Below the pieces are notes generated by a model. The model was not told where the DNA came from. It made no database searches and saw only the letters and a list, made by a program, of their open reading frames with translations. A stretch of DNA of 64,000 nucleotides from Paraburkholderia sp. CNPSo 3274 (lineage in GTDB: Bacteria; Pseudomonadota; Gammaproteobacteria; Burkholderiales; Burkholderiaceae): contig NZ_JAMBPR010000033.1 of the NCBI RefSeq assembly GCF_024206475.1, forward strand, positions 32,854-96,853, read 5' to 3'. A program made the translations under genes and the position numbers. Each line of letters starts with the position of its first letter. Within the stretch, counting starts at the first letter, position 1. Of this stretch, positions 48,397 to 56,921 are shown one piece after another.

Positions 48397-48525
48397 GGCT
48401 GCCTCGCTTCAAGAGTGGATGTATCGAATGGTGCTGTGCCGGATGCGATGCGCCTGGAAACCAGTATTCAGTCGCCGTAATTGCACGTCCAACGACAAAT
48501 TCTTTTCGGCGCCGATAAACAAACC

Positions 48526-49881
48526 CTATGCCGTCGCGACGTGTGTGCTCGCATGCAGCAAGGCCTCGACGCTGCGTCCCGTCGCCAGAATCGATGCATC
48601 GGCGAGCGCGGGCCCGCAAATCGAGAACCCGACAGGCAGTTCGTCTTCGTGATGGCAAGGCAGTGTGAGCGCACAGCCGTCCATGAAATTCACAACAGCC
48701 GGATTGCGCAGCACCTTCGCGTTCAGCGCAAAAAAAGCCTCGTCGTCGCGCTCGACGCCGGAAATCGGCGGCGGCACAATCGCAACGGTCGGCATCAGCC
48801 ATGCATCGAACCTGGCCAGCCGCGTGCGCGCATCGCGCACGAATCGCTCACGCGCGGCAAGCAACTCGATATAGTCAGCGGCGCTGCGCCCCTCGCCTGC
48901 TCGCAAACGCTTCAGCACGCGCGGGTCGTAACCCGCGGCGTTGCGTGCAACGTGTTCGCGATGCCACGCCCACGCCTGCGCCGCCGTGATACCCGCGAGC
49001 GGAAGACGGCCTGCAACCTCGTGCAACTCGGGAAATGCGAAGTGTTCGACAGAAGCACCCGCACGCCTTAGCATACCGATGACACGATTAAACGCAGTGC
49101 TCACGGTTTCGTCCAGTTCGTCCGCGACATAGTCGGAAGTGACGCCGAAGCGCAGCCCGGTCAGCGGGCGCGGTGCGGTATCGAGCGTCTGTGCCGAGAT
49201 CACACCATCGATGAGCGCGCAACAATCGACGCTGCGAGCGATCGGACCGATCGAATCGAACGACCTGGATAGCGGCACGACCCCATCGAGCGGCACACGG
49301 CGTGCCGTCGGCTTGAAACCGACGAGACCGCAGAATGCAGCGGGAATCCGCACGGAGCCGCCCGTATCGGTGCCCAGAGCGGCTGCGACGTGCCCGAGTG
49401 CGACGGATGTCGCCGCGCCGGAACTCGATCCGCCGGCAAGACGGCTTGCATCGTACGCATTGACGGGCGTACCGTAGTGGGGATTGAGTCCGAGTCCGGA
49501 AAACGCAAACTCGCTCATGTTCGTTCGGCCAACGAACACCGCGCCCGCCTCCCGCAAGCGTGCGACTGCAGCGGCGTCCCGCACGGCAGGTGCTGCCCCG
49601 CGCAAAATCCGCGAGCCCGCAGCCGTCACCTGGCCTTTCACATCGAACAGATCTTTCACGGAAATGGGCGCGCCCGCCAACGCCGAAGGCACATAGCCGC
49701 GGTCGCGCAACGCGTCGCTGCTGGACGCGGCTTCGCGCGCCGCCTCGCGATCGACGTGCGTGTAAGTCACGCCACCGCGCGCCTGGTCGGCGTCGATGGC
49801 AGCGAGACTGCCGTCGAGCGACTCGAGTGCCGAGGTGGTGCGCAGTGCAAACGCGCTGGCCGATTGACGCAGGGTCCTCAT
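48526..49881 (-). CDS. amidase (amidase-signature family)
   Basis: The 451-residue protein has the Ser-Ser-Lys triad of the amidase-signature family: PISVKDLFDVKG (Lys), AGGSSSGAATSVALG (cis-Ser) and DTGGSVRIPAAF (nucleophile Ser). These enzymes hydrolyse amides or urea derivatives such as allophanate. ATG 49881 has GGAG eight bases before it and overlaps the end of the DUF2848 gene by a few bases; a GTG at 49890 lacks spacing. Confidence 0.88.
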   Translation of the reverse strand: MRTLRQSASAFALRTTSALESLDGSLAAIDADQARGGVTYTHVDREAAREAASSSDALRDRGYVPSALAGAPISVKDLFDVKGQVTAAGSRILRGAAPAVRDAAAVARLREAGAVFVGRTNMSEFAFSGLGLNPHYGTPVNAYDASRLAGGSSSGAATSVALGHVAAALGTDTGGSVRIPAAFCGLVGFKPTARRVPLDGVVPLSRSFDSIGPIARSVDCCALIDGVISAQTLDTAPRPLTGLRFGVTSDYVADELDETVSTAFNRVIGMLRRAGASVEHFAFPELHEVAGRLPLAGITAAQAWAWHREHVARNAAGYDPRVLKRLRAGEGRSAADYIELLAARERFVRDARTRLARFDAWLMPTVAIVPPPISGVERDDEAFFALNAKVLRNPAVVNFMDGCALTLPCHHEDELPVGFSICGPALADASILATGRSVEALLHASTHVATA

Positions 49882-49886
49882 CGCGA

Positions 49887-50570
49887 TCACTCCGTATGCG
49901 TGAATGCATCGACCGAGTAGCGATGCCTTAGACTGCGGCCGAGTACGGGGTCGTGCAGTTCCAGCTCATACACGCCGGCCGACGTCAATGGTCCAATCAC
50001 CGGCTGCGTGCCGCAGAACAGCACGGTCTCTGCAATCATCGACATCGTGCCGAACGCGCGCCTGATCAGATGCTCCGGACGCATCAGCCGAGCGAGCGTG
50101 CCCTCCTGATAACGGACGCGTTCGCCCGACGAATCGATGCGCCAGCTGCGCGCAATCAGTGCATCCCAATGCGCTGCGACGTCCGAATAACGCCAGAGCG
50201 TGCGGCCGAGCGGCTTCGCGCACATCTGTTTCGAAACGGCGACGTCGTAGCTTTCGACCCTGCGATCCGTATGATCCGAACCGATGCCGACCAGCAGCCC
50301 GTCTGCCTCGGTCTGAATGAGCACGACTTCGACCTCACCTGACGAACGCACGCCCAGGACATCGATGCGCGCTAACGTCGTCAGCAGATCGGGCGAGACT
50401 TCGTAGAAGCACGGCACAGCCGACGGCCTGCGTACCCCAATGGCTTCAAGTTCGCGAATATGATGCTCGACCTCGGCACTGTCCCTGCCTGCCCAACCCG
50501 CGATCACGAGCCGCTTCACCCTCACGTGGACGGGTGTTCCGGATTCGATTTCACATGCCACTGTTTTCAT
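49887..50570 (-). CDS. DUF2848 protein
   Basis: The 227-residue protein fits DUF2848: KRLVIAGWAGRDSAEVEHHI, FYEVSPDLLT, SDHTDRRVESYDVAVSKQMC and a C-terminal HRYSVDAF. The family resembles fumarylacetoacetate hydrolase-like enzymes and is often next to amidase genes; its reaction is not established. It is the first gene of the leftward group and divergent from a LysR gene. Confidence 0.8.
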   Translation of the reverse strand: MKTVACEIESGTPVHVRVKRLVIAGWAGRDSAEVEHHIRELEAIGVRRPSAVPCFYEVSPDLLTTLARIDVLGVRSSGEVEVVLIQTEADGLLVGIGSDHTDRRVESYDVAVSKQMCAKPLGRTLWRYSDVAAHWDALIARSWRIDSSGERVRYQEGTLARLMRPEHLIRRAFGTMSMIAETVLFCGTQPVIGPLTSAGVYELELHDPVLGRSLRHRYSVDAFTHTE

Positions 50571-50768
50571 CGCAACATTCCTTCGTTCAATCGTCGTCTC
50601 ACCGATCCCGGCTGTATCGTTTCATCGGCGCTCGTTGCAAAGTTTTGGCGTGCGGCGCACCCGTGTCCAACAAATTAAAGTTGTCGCGAGGCGAAATATT
50701 TTCTTGTCCCGTCACGTGAGGCGTGGCGATACACTGGGACATTCCAGCTTGCCCTTTCAGGGGCGCGA

Positions 50769-51713
50769 ATGAACCTGCGATTTCTCGAGACCTTTGTCTG
50801 GCTCGCCCGGCTGCGCAGCTTTCGTCTGACGGCCGAGCGGCTGAATGCCACGCAGGCGGCGATTTCCAGCCGCATTTCCGCGCTCGAGCAGGAACTCGGC
50901 GTGCGACTCTTCGAGCGCGGCTCAAAGGAAGCAACGCTCACGCAGGACGGCACGAAGACGCTGCCATTCGCCGAACAGATGCTGAAGTTGAATCAGGCGA
51001 TGATCGCGAGCGTCGGCGACCGCTCGAAGGTATCAGGATTGTTACGACTAGGCGCCATCGAATCGATCGTTCACACGTGGCTGCCGGATCTGCTCAAGCA
51101 CATCCGCGAAACGTATCCGAATCTCGTGATCGAACTGACCAGCGACACATCGTCCAATCTGTCGACCCAACTGCTCAATGGCCATATCGACGTTTCGTTT
51201 CAGACGACGAGCGTCGCCGGCTCCGACATGATGAATGTTCCGCTAGGCGGCCTGCCAATGCGCTGGATGGCCAGTCCGGCGCTCAATCTGTCGGCGCAGG
51301 CGTTGACGGAGGCGGAACTGGCCACTTATCCCGTGATCAGTTTCGCGCGCCACTCGCCGCCGCATGAGTTTCTGACCGGCCTGTTCGCCGCGAGTGGCGA
51401 CATGCAGGTGCAGATCAACTGCCTGTCGTCGGTGGCTGCGATCATCCGGCTCGTCGTCGACGGCTTCGGTCTCGCCGTGCTGCCGCCCGCGTTCGTGATG
51501 GGCGAACTCGAAGCGGGGAAGCTGCAGCTGCTGCAAGTCACGCATCGCGTGCCTGCATTGCCACTCGTTGCCGCGTACCGGCGCACGCCCGACAGCCTGC
51601 TCTCCGAATCCATCACGCGGCTCGCGCTGAACGTCGTGCTCGACTTCTGCCTGAAGCACGGACCCGAATTTGCGCTATTCCCGCCCACGGACGACTCTGT
51701 CTCGCGCACGTGA
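50769..51713 (+). CDS. LysR-family regulator
   Basis: The 314-residue protein has the LysR winged helix at residues 1-60 (LRSFRLTAERLNATQAAISS, RISALEQELGVRLFER) and the effector domain after. AGGGG is five bases before ATG 50769. It diverges from the DUF2848-amidase group and precedes a ureidoglycolate lyase-like gene, so it probably controls both. Confidence 0.88.
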   Translation: MNLRFLETFVWLARLRSFRLTAERLNATQAAISSRISALEQELGVRLFERGSKEATLTQDGTKTLPFAEQMLKLNQAMIASVGDRSKVSGLLRLGAIESIVHTWLPDLLKHIRETYPNLVIELTSDTSSNLSTQLLNGHIDVSFQTTSVAGSDMMNVPLGGLPMRWMASPALNLSAQALTEAELATYPVISFARHSPPHEFLTGLFAASGDMQVQINCLSSVAAIIRLVVDGFGLAVLPPAFVMGELEAGKLQLLQVTHRVPALPLVAAYRRTPDSLLSESITRLALNVVLDFCLKHGPEFALFPPTDDSVSRT

Positions 51714-51743
51714 ACATCTGCACATCAAAACGGATATCCCCAC

Positions 51744-52304
51744 ATGCTCACTGCCCTTTCCATTCCAGTCGAACCGCTCCATGCGACACGTTGCGAACCC
51801 TATGGCTGGATGCTTGGCAAGCCGGTGCGTGCCGACGGCGATGCACCTGCATTTATCAGCCCGGCGTCGGACTTCTGGCGCGAACATCTGTTCAATACCG
51901 GCGCGCCGGGTGAAACAGAAATTCTGTGGGTGACATACCGTAATCGCGACGAGAGCGTTGCGTCACTTGAGGTTCATTATTTGACGCAACAGGCTATCGT
52001 GCCGCTGACGGCGCCGGTCGTCCATATCGTCGCGACTTCGACGAAAGACGGCGAGCCGGACATGGACACGGTGCGAGCCTTCACGATTCCCGTCGGGATG
52101 GGCTTTTGCATGCGGCCGAACATCTGGCACGCGACGCGGGTTCGTGAACGCGAGGCGACTTGCCTGATGCTGACGCGACCTTCGACGACCTACGATCTCG
52201 TCGTTCATCTGAAAACCGGTGCGCCCGCTTGTGAAAGCGCGATTCGGACTATCGAAACGCGCCGGATCGAAAGTGTGTACCAGGGCACCCATGCAGTGGC
52301 CTGA
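51744..52304 (+). CDS. ureidoglycolate lyase-like protein
   Basis: The 186-residue protein resembles AllA-type ureidoglycolate lyase: length, cupin-like beta fold and the motif AFTIPVGMGFCMRPNIWHAT. AllA releases urea from ureidoglycolate. It is 30 bp downstream of lysR and on the same strand. With the amidase it suggests use of ureides or related amides; the exact substrate is not shown. Confidence 0.78.
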   Translation: MLTALSIPVEPLHATRCEPYGWMLGKPVRADGDAPAFISPASDFWREHLFNTGAPGETEILWVTYRNRDESVASLEVHYLTQQAIVPLTAPVVHIVATSTKDGEPDMDTVRAFTIPVGMGFCMRPNIWHATRVREREATCLMLTRPSTTYDLVVHLKTGAPACESAIRTIETRRIESVYQGTHAVA

Positions 52305-52539
52305 TGATCAGGTCACTCTCGATCGAATATTCTCTCTGGTACGGCTTGATCCAAATCGGTCTCAACGAGCACCTGCAGAAAGTGCTTCACAGCTCTTCGT
52401 AGAGATCGATCGCCTGTTACCTTTCGATGTCTGTACGTTCCGCGTCTGGAATCCCCTTAACGTTCACGCATTTTCCCGGTTGATCGTTCCGTTGGCACCT
52501 CCAGGAAGCCCAGCGGTTCAAGGGTCTGCAACTGGCTGA
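52291..52539 (+). CDS. hypothetical or truncated protein
   Basis: An 82-residue frame starts at ATG 52291 inside the end of the previous gene. Residues such as LFVEIDRLLPFDVCTFRVWN look like a protein core with an aromatic strand and may be a remnant of a LuxR- or GAF-type regulator. The frame then loses a protein-like pattern. It is probably a fragment. Confidence 0.25.
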   Translation: MQWPDDQVTLDRIFSLVRLDPNRSQRAPAESASQLFVEIDRLLPFDVCTFRVWNPLNVHAFSRLIVPLAPPGSPAVQGSATG

Positions 52540-52807
52540 GAGCACCAGTTACGTCAACCTACGACAGAGGTGACGTTGGAGTCTTCAATATCAGCTTTCC
52601 GGCGAGGTGGACGAATGCGTACTGCCGGCCACAAACTGCCCGTCACATGCGCCGCCGGCAGGCCGCTCAGGCGTCGGCTCTGCTTCGCAACCGGCCATCT
52701 GATTGTCACAAGGCGAGCGCTCGTTCATCGGCCAGAAGGGACATCAATCTGAGCGGCCAACGACGCCCAGCTCTACCGAGCGGGGGCGTCTCCCCTGTTA
52801 ATCCCTG
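52540..52807. other. gap without a recognisable gene
   Basis: Together with the doubtful fragment before it, about 500 bp between the lyase and methyltransferase genes hold no supported gene, RNA or repeat. It may be the left edge of the foreign segment that follows. Confidence 0.4.
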
Positions 52808-53671
52808 TCAGCTTGCCGGATTGCGTGCCATGACGATCCACGCCGCGCCGTCGATCATCACCGACCGCTCGCCGGGGAGGCCCGCGAAGGCGGCACGAAC
52901 CGCGGCCGAGGCGCGGGCGCGGATGTCGTCGGGTTGATCAGCGAGCGCACGCGACAGCGGGCCGACCTCGAGCGTCATCTTCACCGCGTCATCGATCGCC
53001 GCGTCTCGCGTCCCGCCCTCGCCAAACGGGACCGAAGCATCGAAGGGTGCGATAGCGATATCGGTGAAGCCGGCCGCCGTCAGGATGCGCGACACCCGCC
53101 CCCGGTCGCCGAACGAAAATGGACGGGGCGCTTCGGGAGCGGGCGGCGCGCTCGGCGGGAGGATGCCCTTGATCGCGCCCATCGGCAGGCGCACCCAATC
53201 GTTCTCGACCGCGCCGCGCCAGCAGACGAAAGCGACCCGCCCGCCCGGCCGCAGCGCGCGTCGCATATGGGCGAACGCCGCTGTCGGATCGTCGAAGAAC
53301 ATCACCCCGAAACGCGAGAACAGGATGTCGAACGCGCCCTCGGGCAGCTCTGCGCTGCTGGCGTCGGCCACCTGGAACAGGACCGGCGTATCCGGTGGCG
53401 CAAGCGCGCGCGCCCGGCCGATCAGCGGTTCGGATATATCCACGCCCAGCACTTGGCCCCCCGGGCCGACGCGGGCGGCCAGTGCCAGACTCGACGCGCC
53501 CGCGCCGCAGCCGACGTCCAGCACGCGCTCGCCCTTCGCGGGCGCGGCGGCTTCGATCGCGGCGTGGCCGAACGCCGCCACCATGGCGTCGAGCCGGGCC
53601 TGGTTAGCGACCCAGCGCTCCCCGCTTTGACCATTCCAGTCGGCCACCTGATAGGCATTTGGCTCTGCCAT
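52808..53671 (-). CDS. class I SAM-dependent methyltransferase
   Basis: The 287-residue protein has the Rossmann methyltransferase motifs: I (GERVLDVGCGAGASSLALAA), GGQVLGVDISEPLIGRARAL (motif II acidic), GAFDILFSRFGVMFFDD (motif IV region), and LRPGGRVAFVCWRG. The opening NGQSGERWVANQARLDAM is typical of a ubiquinone-methylase-like family of alphaproteobacteria. ATG 53671 has AAGGAGATGAG upstream. The substrate is unknown. Confidence 0.82.
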   Translation of the reverse strand: MAEPNAYQVADWNGQSGERWVANQARLDAMVAAFGHAAIEAAAPAKGERVLDVGCGAGASSLALAARVGPGGQVLGVDISEPLIGRARALAPPDTPVLFQVADASSAELPEGAFDILFSRFGVMFFDDPTAAFAHMRRALRPGGRVAFVCWRGAVENDWVRLPMGAIKGILPPSAPPAPEAPRPFSFGDRGRVSRILTAAGFTDIAIAPFDASVPFGEGGTRDAAIDDAVKMTLEVGPLSRALADQPDDIRARASAAVRAAFAGLPGERSVMIDGAAWIVMARNPAS

Positions 53672-53963
53672 CTCATCTCCTTGTTCTGATTCGTTTTTAG
53701 CTAGCTCCCCTTTGTTCGAGGCAAGGGGGAGCGGAACCGATGCCAAGGTGCGTATCGTCTCAAACAAACCCGCCTCCACCTGCGATAAGGCGCAATACCT
53801 GCGTGTGCTCGTCTCAGGCCTCGAAACCGGTGCCGCGGCGCCGGACCTCGAAGGACAACCGCTCCTGCCATTCCTTCAAACTCTACGATCCGTCCTTCAC
53901 CGCGCCGATCTAGGCCAACCTTTTCGAAGGCGACGACGCAACGGGAGAAGTGAATCTGTGCTC
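53672..53963. other. gap without a supported gene
   Basis: The 292 bp between the methyltransferase and the flavoprotein hold only frames without protein-like patterns. No element end or hairpin stands out. Confidence 0.4.
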
Positions 53964-54860
53964 TCAAACCACCAGCATCGACTGCTGGGCGAAGATACCC
54001 GCCATCGCACCCTGCGATGATGCCTGGGTGACCGAGGGTAGGAAGGGCGTCGTGAGGTCGCCGGCGGCGTAAATGCCGGGCATGCTGGTTTGGCGGCGCT
54101 CGTCGACCTTGAGGGCGATGCCGGCGGGCGTATCGACCGTGGCGAGGCTGAGCGATTCATGCAGGCTTGCGGACGGCTTGTTGCGCGGATGGGCGAACAG
54201 GACATCGACCGCAATATTGCGGCGGGTATCGAGATTGACGGTGGCGATATGGCCGTTGTGATGGGCGATCTCGACGATCCGGCCATCGACGACAGGTATG
54301 TTGCGGCGCGCCAGATCGGCCTGGATATCGGGCGCAATGTCATGGCCATCGGCGAAGACAGTCAGCTTGTCCGTCCAATCGCGGAACAGCCTGACAGACT
54401 GGTGCGACTGCGGGCCGGACCAGACGAGGCCCCAATGCTGGCCGGCGACTTCAAAGCCGTCGCAATAGGGGCAGGGCACGATGGACGTGCCCCAGCTTTC
54501 GGCAAAGCCCGGAACATCCGGCATCTGGTCGGCGACGCCATAGCTCAGGATCAGGCGGTGCGCCCTTAGGCTTTCGTTATCGTCAGTGACGACGCAGAAA
54601 TCGTCGATGGCGCCAGACACGCTCTCGGCCCGGGCATTGACCAGCCTGATCGTTGGATAGCGCGTCAACTGCTGCCGCGCCTCGACCAGGATGTCCAGCG
54701 GCGGCTTGTGATCGTGGCCGAGCAAGCCATGCGAGTGGCCTGCAAAGCGGTTGCGCGGCCGGCCGGTATCGAGAACCGTGACCTTGCGGCGGGCACGGCC
54801 GAGCTGCAGGGCGGCGGCGAGGCCGGCAAAGCTGCCGCCGATGATGATGACGTCATCCAT
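53964..54860 (-). CDS. thioredoxin-reductase-like FAD/NAD(P) oxidoreductase
   Basis: The 298-residue protein has the FAD-binding GxGxxA-type start (MDDVIIIGGSFAGLAAALQL), a CxxC redox pair (IVPCPYCDGFEVAG) and the C-terminal FAD motif GIYAAGDLTT. It fits the small thioredoxin-reductase group used for disulfide reduction or dithiol oxidation. ATG 54860 is chosen by the FAD motif position. It is divergent from tetR, with a dyad over its -10 box. Confidence 0.85.
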   Translation of the reverse strand: MDDVIIIGGSFAGLAAALQLGRARRKVTVLDTGRPRNRFAGHSHGLLGHDHKPPLDILVEARQQLTRYPTIRLVNARAESVSGAIDDFCVVTDDNESLRAHRLILSYGVADQMPDVPGFAESWGTSIVPCPYCDGFEVAGQHWGLVWSGPQSHQSVRLFRDWTDKLTVFADGHDIAPDIQADLARRNIPVVDGRIVEIAHHNGHIATVNLDTRRNIAVDVLFAHPRNKPSASLHESLSLATVDTPAGIALKVDERRQTSMPGIYAAGDLTTPFLPSVTQASSQGAMAGIFAQQSMLVV

Positions 54861-55083
54861 GGTGATGGGCTCCGTGTTGTGATTGGGGGGCTGGACGTGG
54901 TGGGCAATATCGTCCAGCGATACGCGCTTGAGGCAGTCAGCGGGCGGGACATCGGCATTGGCGAGCAAGTCGCCCATCACTGTGTTGACCGGCCGCACAA
55001 TGCCGCAGTCGATATCGCCGGGCGGCACGGGGAAACCTGATTTGCACAACCGGTTGAAACCTACCCTTGGCTTGCACATTTAA

Positions 55084-55126
55084 GATACTGCGTGGTATCG
55101 TAGTGCAAGAATTTGAATACTGTCAA
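55084..55126 (-). promoter_or_regulatory. promoter of the flavoprotein gene with TetR-type dyad
   Basis: On the minus strand TTGACA (55126-55121) and TACGAT (55102-55097) are 18 bp apart. The inverted repeat GATAC-N6-GTATC (55084-55099) overlaps the -10 box and start site, as expected of a TetR operator. Confidence 0.6.
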
Positions 55127-55140
55127 GTACTGGAATTGTC

Positions 55141-55773
55141 GTGACCAAAGACAACCAGGGCCGGCGCGGCCGGCCCACCAACGAGGCGCTTCGCCAAACG
55201 ATCGTCGACGCCGCGTGCGAACTCTTTGTGGAATTGGGTTTTCAAGCGACGACCATGGATAAGGTCGCCCAGCGGGCGAAGATATCCAAGCTGAGCATCT
55301 ATCGGCACTTCGAGAACAAGGAGGCGCTGTTCGGCGCGGCCATGGCGGCCCACTGCCATCAGTTTGCACCACAGGCCCTTTTTGAAGGCGTCGACGGTTC
55401 GGCCGAAGATCAGCTCATGGCGGTGGGATCATCCCTGCTTCGCACGCTGTTGAGTCCCGACGTCCGCAGTGTCGAAGCCATGGTTTTGGCCGACAAGACG
55501 AATCAAAAGTCGTTAAGCAAGCTCCATTACGAAGCTGGGCCCGCCCATGTCATCGCCCAAATCGAGGCCGTGTTGCGTCAGTTGCACGCGAAAGCGATTC
55601 TGAACGTACCCGATGCTCTCAGGTCAGCCCGCTTGTTTGCCGCGCTTTTCAAAGGATCCGATCTCCTGCTTATCGCACGCTTCGATGAGGCGAGAGCAAA
55701 GGACGACAACGAAATCGAATCCTATTGCCGGTCGGCCGTCGCCATGTTCATCGCCGCGCACGGTGGCATCTAA
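55141..55773 (+). CDS. TetR-family regulator
   Basis: The 210-residue protein has the TetR helix-turn-helix (MDKVAQRAKISKLSIYRHFE, residues about 38-57) and helical effector part. The start codon is GTG 55141. Divergent from the flavoprotein gene, it probably represses it. An IS5-type transposase tail joins its stop codon, so the gene is at the edge of a rearrangement and its last residues may be altered. Confidence 0.82.
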   Translation: MTKDNQGRRGRPTNEALRQTIVDAACELFVELGFQATTMDKVAQRAKISKLSIYRHFENKEALFGAAMAAHCHQFAPQALFEGVDGSAEDQLMAVGSSLLRTLLSPDVRSVEAMVLADKTNQKSLSKLHYEAGPAHVIAQIEAVLRQLHAKAILNVPDALRSARLFAALFKGSDLLLIARFDEARAKDDNEIESYCRSAVAMFIAAHGGI

Positions 55774-55883
55774 AGGTGCGCTATCGCGGCTTGATGAAGA
55801 ACACGCAGCAGTTGCACACGCTGTTCGCTCTGAGCAATCTGTGGATGACGCGCGAACGACTGATGCGCGAGGCCACTGCATGA
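55773..55883 (+). pseudogene. IS5-type transposase C-terminal fragment
   Basis: Directly after the tetR stop, in another frame, 36 codons read KVRYRGLMKNTQQLHTLFAL and SNLWMTRERL to a TGA, the C-terminal signature of IS5-family transposases. No start or catalytic part is present. The following 150 bp, to a TTCTGAACACATCCCT end near 56033, may be the right end of the same IS. Confidence 0.8.
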
Positions 55884-56662
55884 GCGCAAAAGCCGCCCGA
55901 GCGGGCAGCCAATCGGCGCCTTCCTTATGCCGAACGTCGCGCTGCATTCGAGCCTGGTGCCGCACCGCTTCCACCGCATCGGCCCTATGTGGATGGCTCA
56001 GTGCGGCAAAACGAGTTCTGAACACATCCCTAACCTTGCGGGCGCTTCCTTTCGATCTGGTGAACGACAAGCTGATTGGTTATAGAGAAATCAAACTTAC
56101 GTTCGATAGCAATTCGAGGGTCGAGCAAGACGTCATCCTTGCACGGCGTAAGCCGCCTCACCAACTCACGGGTCTAAGCGTCCGCAGAGGCCGATGACGT
56201 GTCCTCCAGGCGACGGCACGGAATGACCGTTCCACTCCGGTACCTACCCTTAGGACAGAGACTGCTCGACCGGCTGCAACGGGTCGAAAGTGTGAGTTCG
56301 CTGATGCAGGAAGTTGCCATTCGGCAGCTCGAAGCCGGCGCCGTCAGCATTCCGCCGCATTGTCGACGTAGAACCTAGCCTTCCCCAATGTCGGTTAAGG
56401 CCGATAACTCGTGAATTTCGCCGCCGCTATCGATCGAGTCATCATCATGTCCTTAACGAGGAATCCCGACCATACCAGTGCGTAAGCCATGAGGAGCGCG
56501 GTGACTGCCATATGCGATCGTGAAATCTTGAAGATAGGCGACTTAACAAGGGGAGTCAGTCAGGGTTTGTTTGGACGGGATGTCTGCGCAGAGTGCAGAA
56601 AGCAGGGACTCAAAAAAATTCATGACCCTCTCTCGCATCGGTATCTGTTGATACTCGTCTGC
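55884..56662. other. 780-bp stretch without a supported gene
   Basis: The first 150 bp are probably the IS5 tail. The rest holds only short frames without clear ribosome sites or protein-like pattern. It lies between the IS fragment and a decayed DUF3303-like gene, as expected of a degraded insertion region. Confidence 0.5.
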
Positions 56663-56914
56663 TTACTTCGGTTGCGATTGATAGGCGGTGAGAACGGCAC
56701 CAAGTCCCACGTCCGTGGTCGCCGGTGTTGCGGACCTTGCGAATAGGTCGCTGTCATTCGCTTCGACGGTCGCAAAACGTTTCAATTCACCAACCGCATG
56801 CCATCGGCCAAGAAGCGTGACATTTGGCGGCGGGTGGCCACCGGTTTACATGAAGTGCCCAATGGCGGCCTGTTGCGCCGTTGGTCGCCCTTGCCACTGA
56901 ACGAGGAAGAGCCT
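56663..56914 (-). pseudogene. decayed DUF3303-like gene
   Basis: Reading leftward in one frame from 56914, the product runs LFLVQWQGRPTAQQAAIGHF, then Met and an in-frame TAA at 56846-56848, then TGGHPPPNVTLLGRWHAVGE and a C-terminal TPATTDVGLGAVLTAYQ. The GGHPP...VTLLGRWH pattern is that of DUF3303 proteins. The ATG is missing (AGG in its place), there is a stop, and part of the middle helix is lost, so the gene is dead. Confidence 0.6.
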
Positions 56915-56921
56915 TCTCGCG

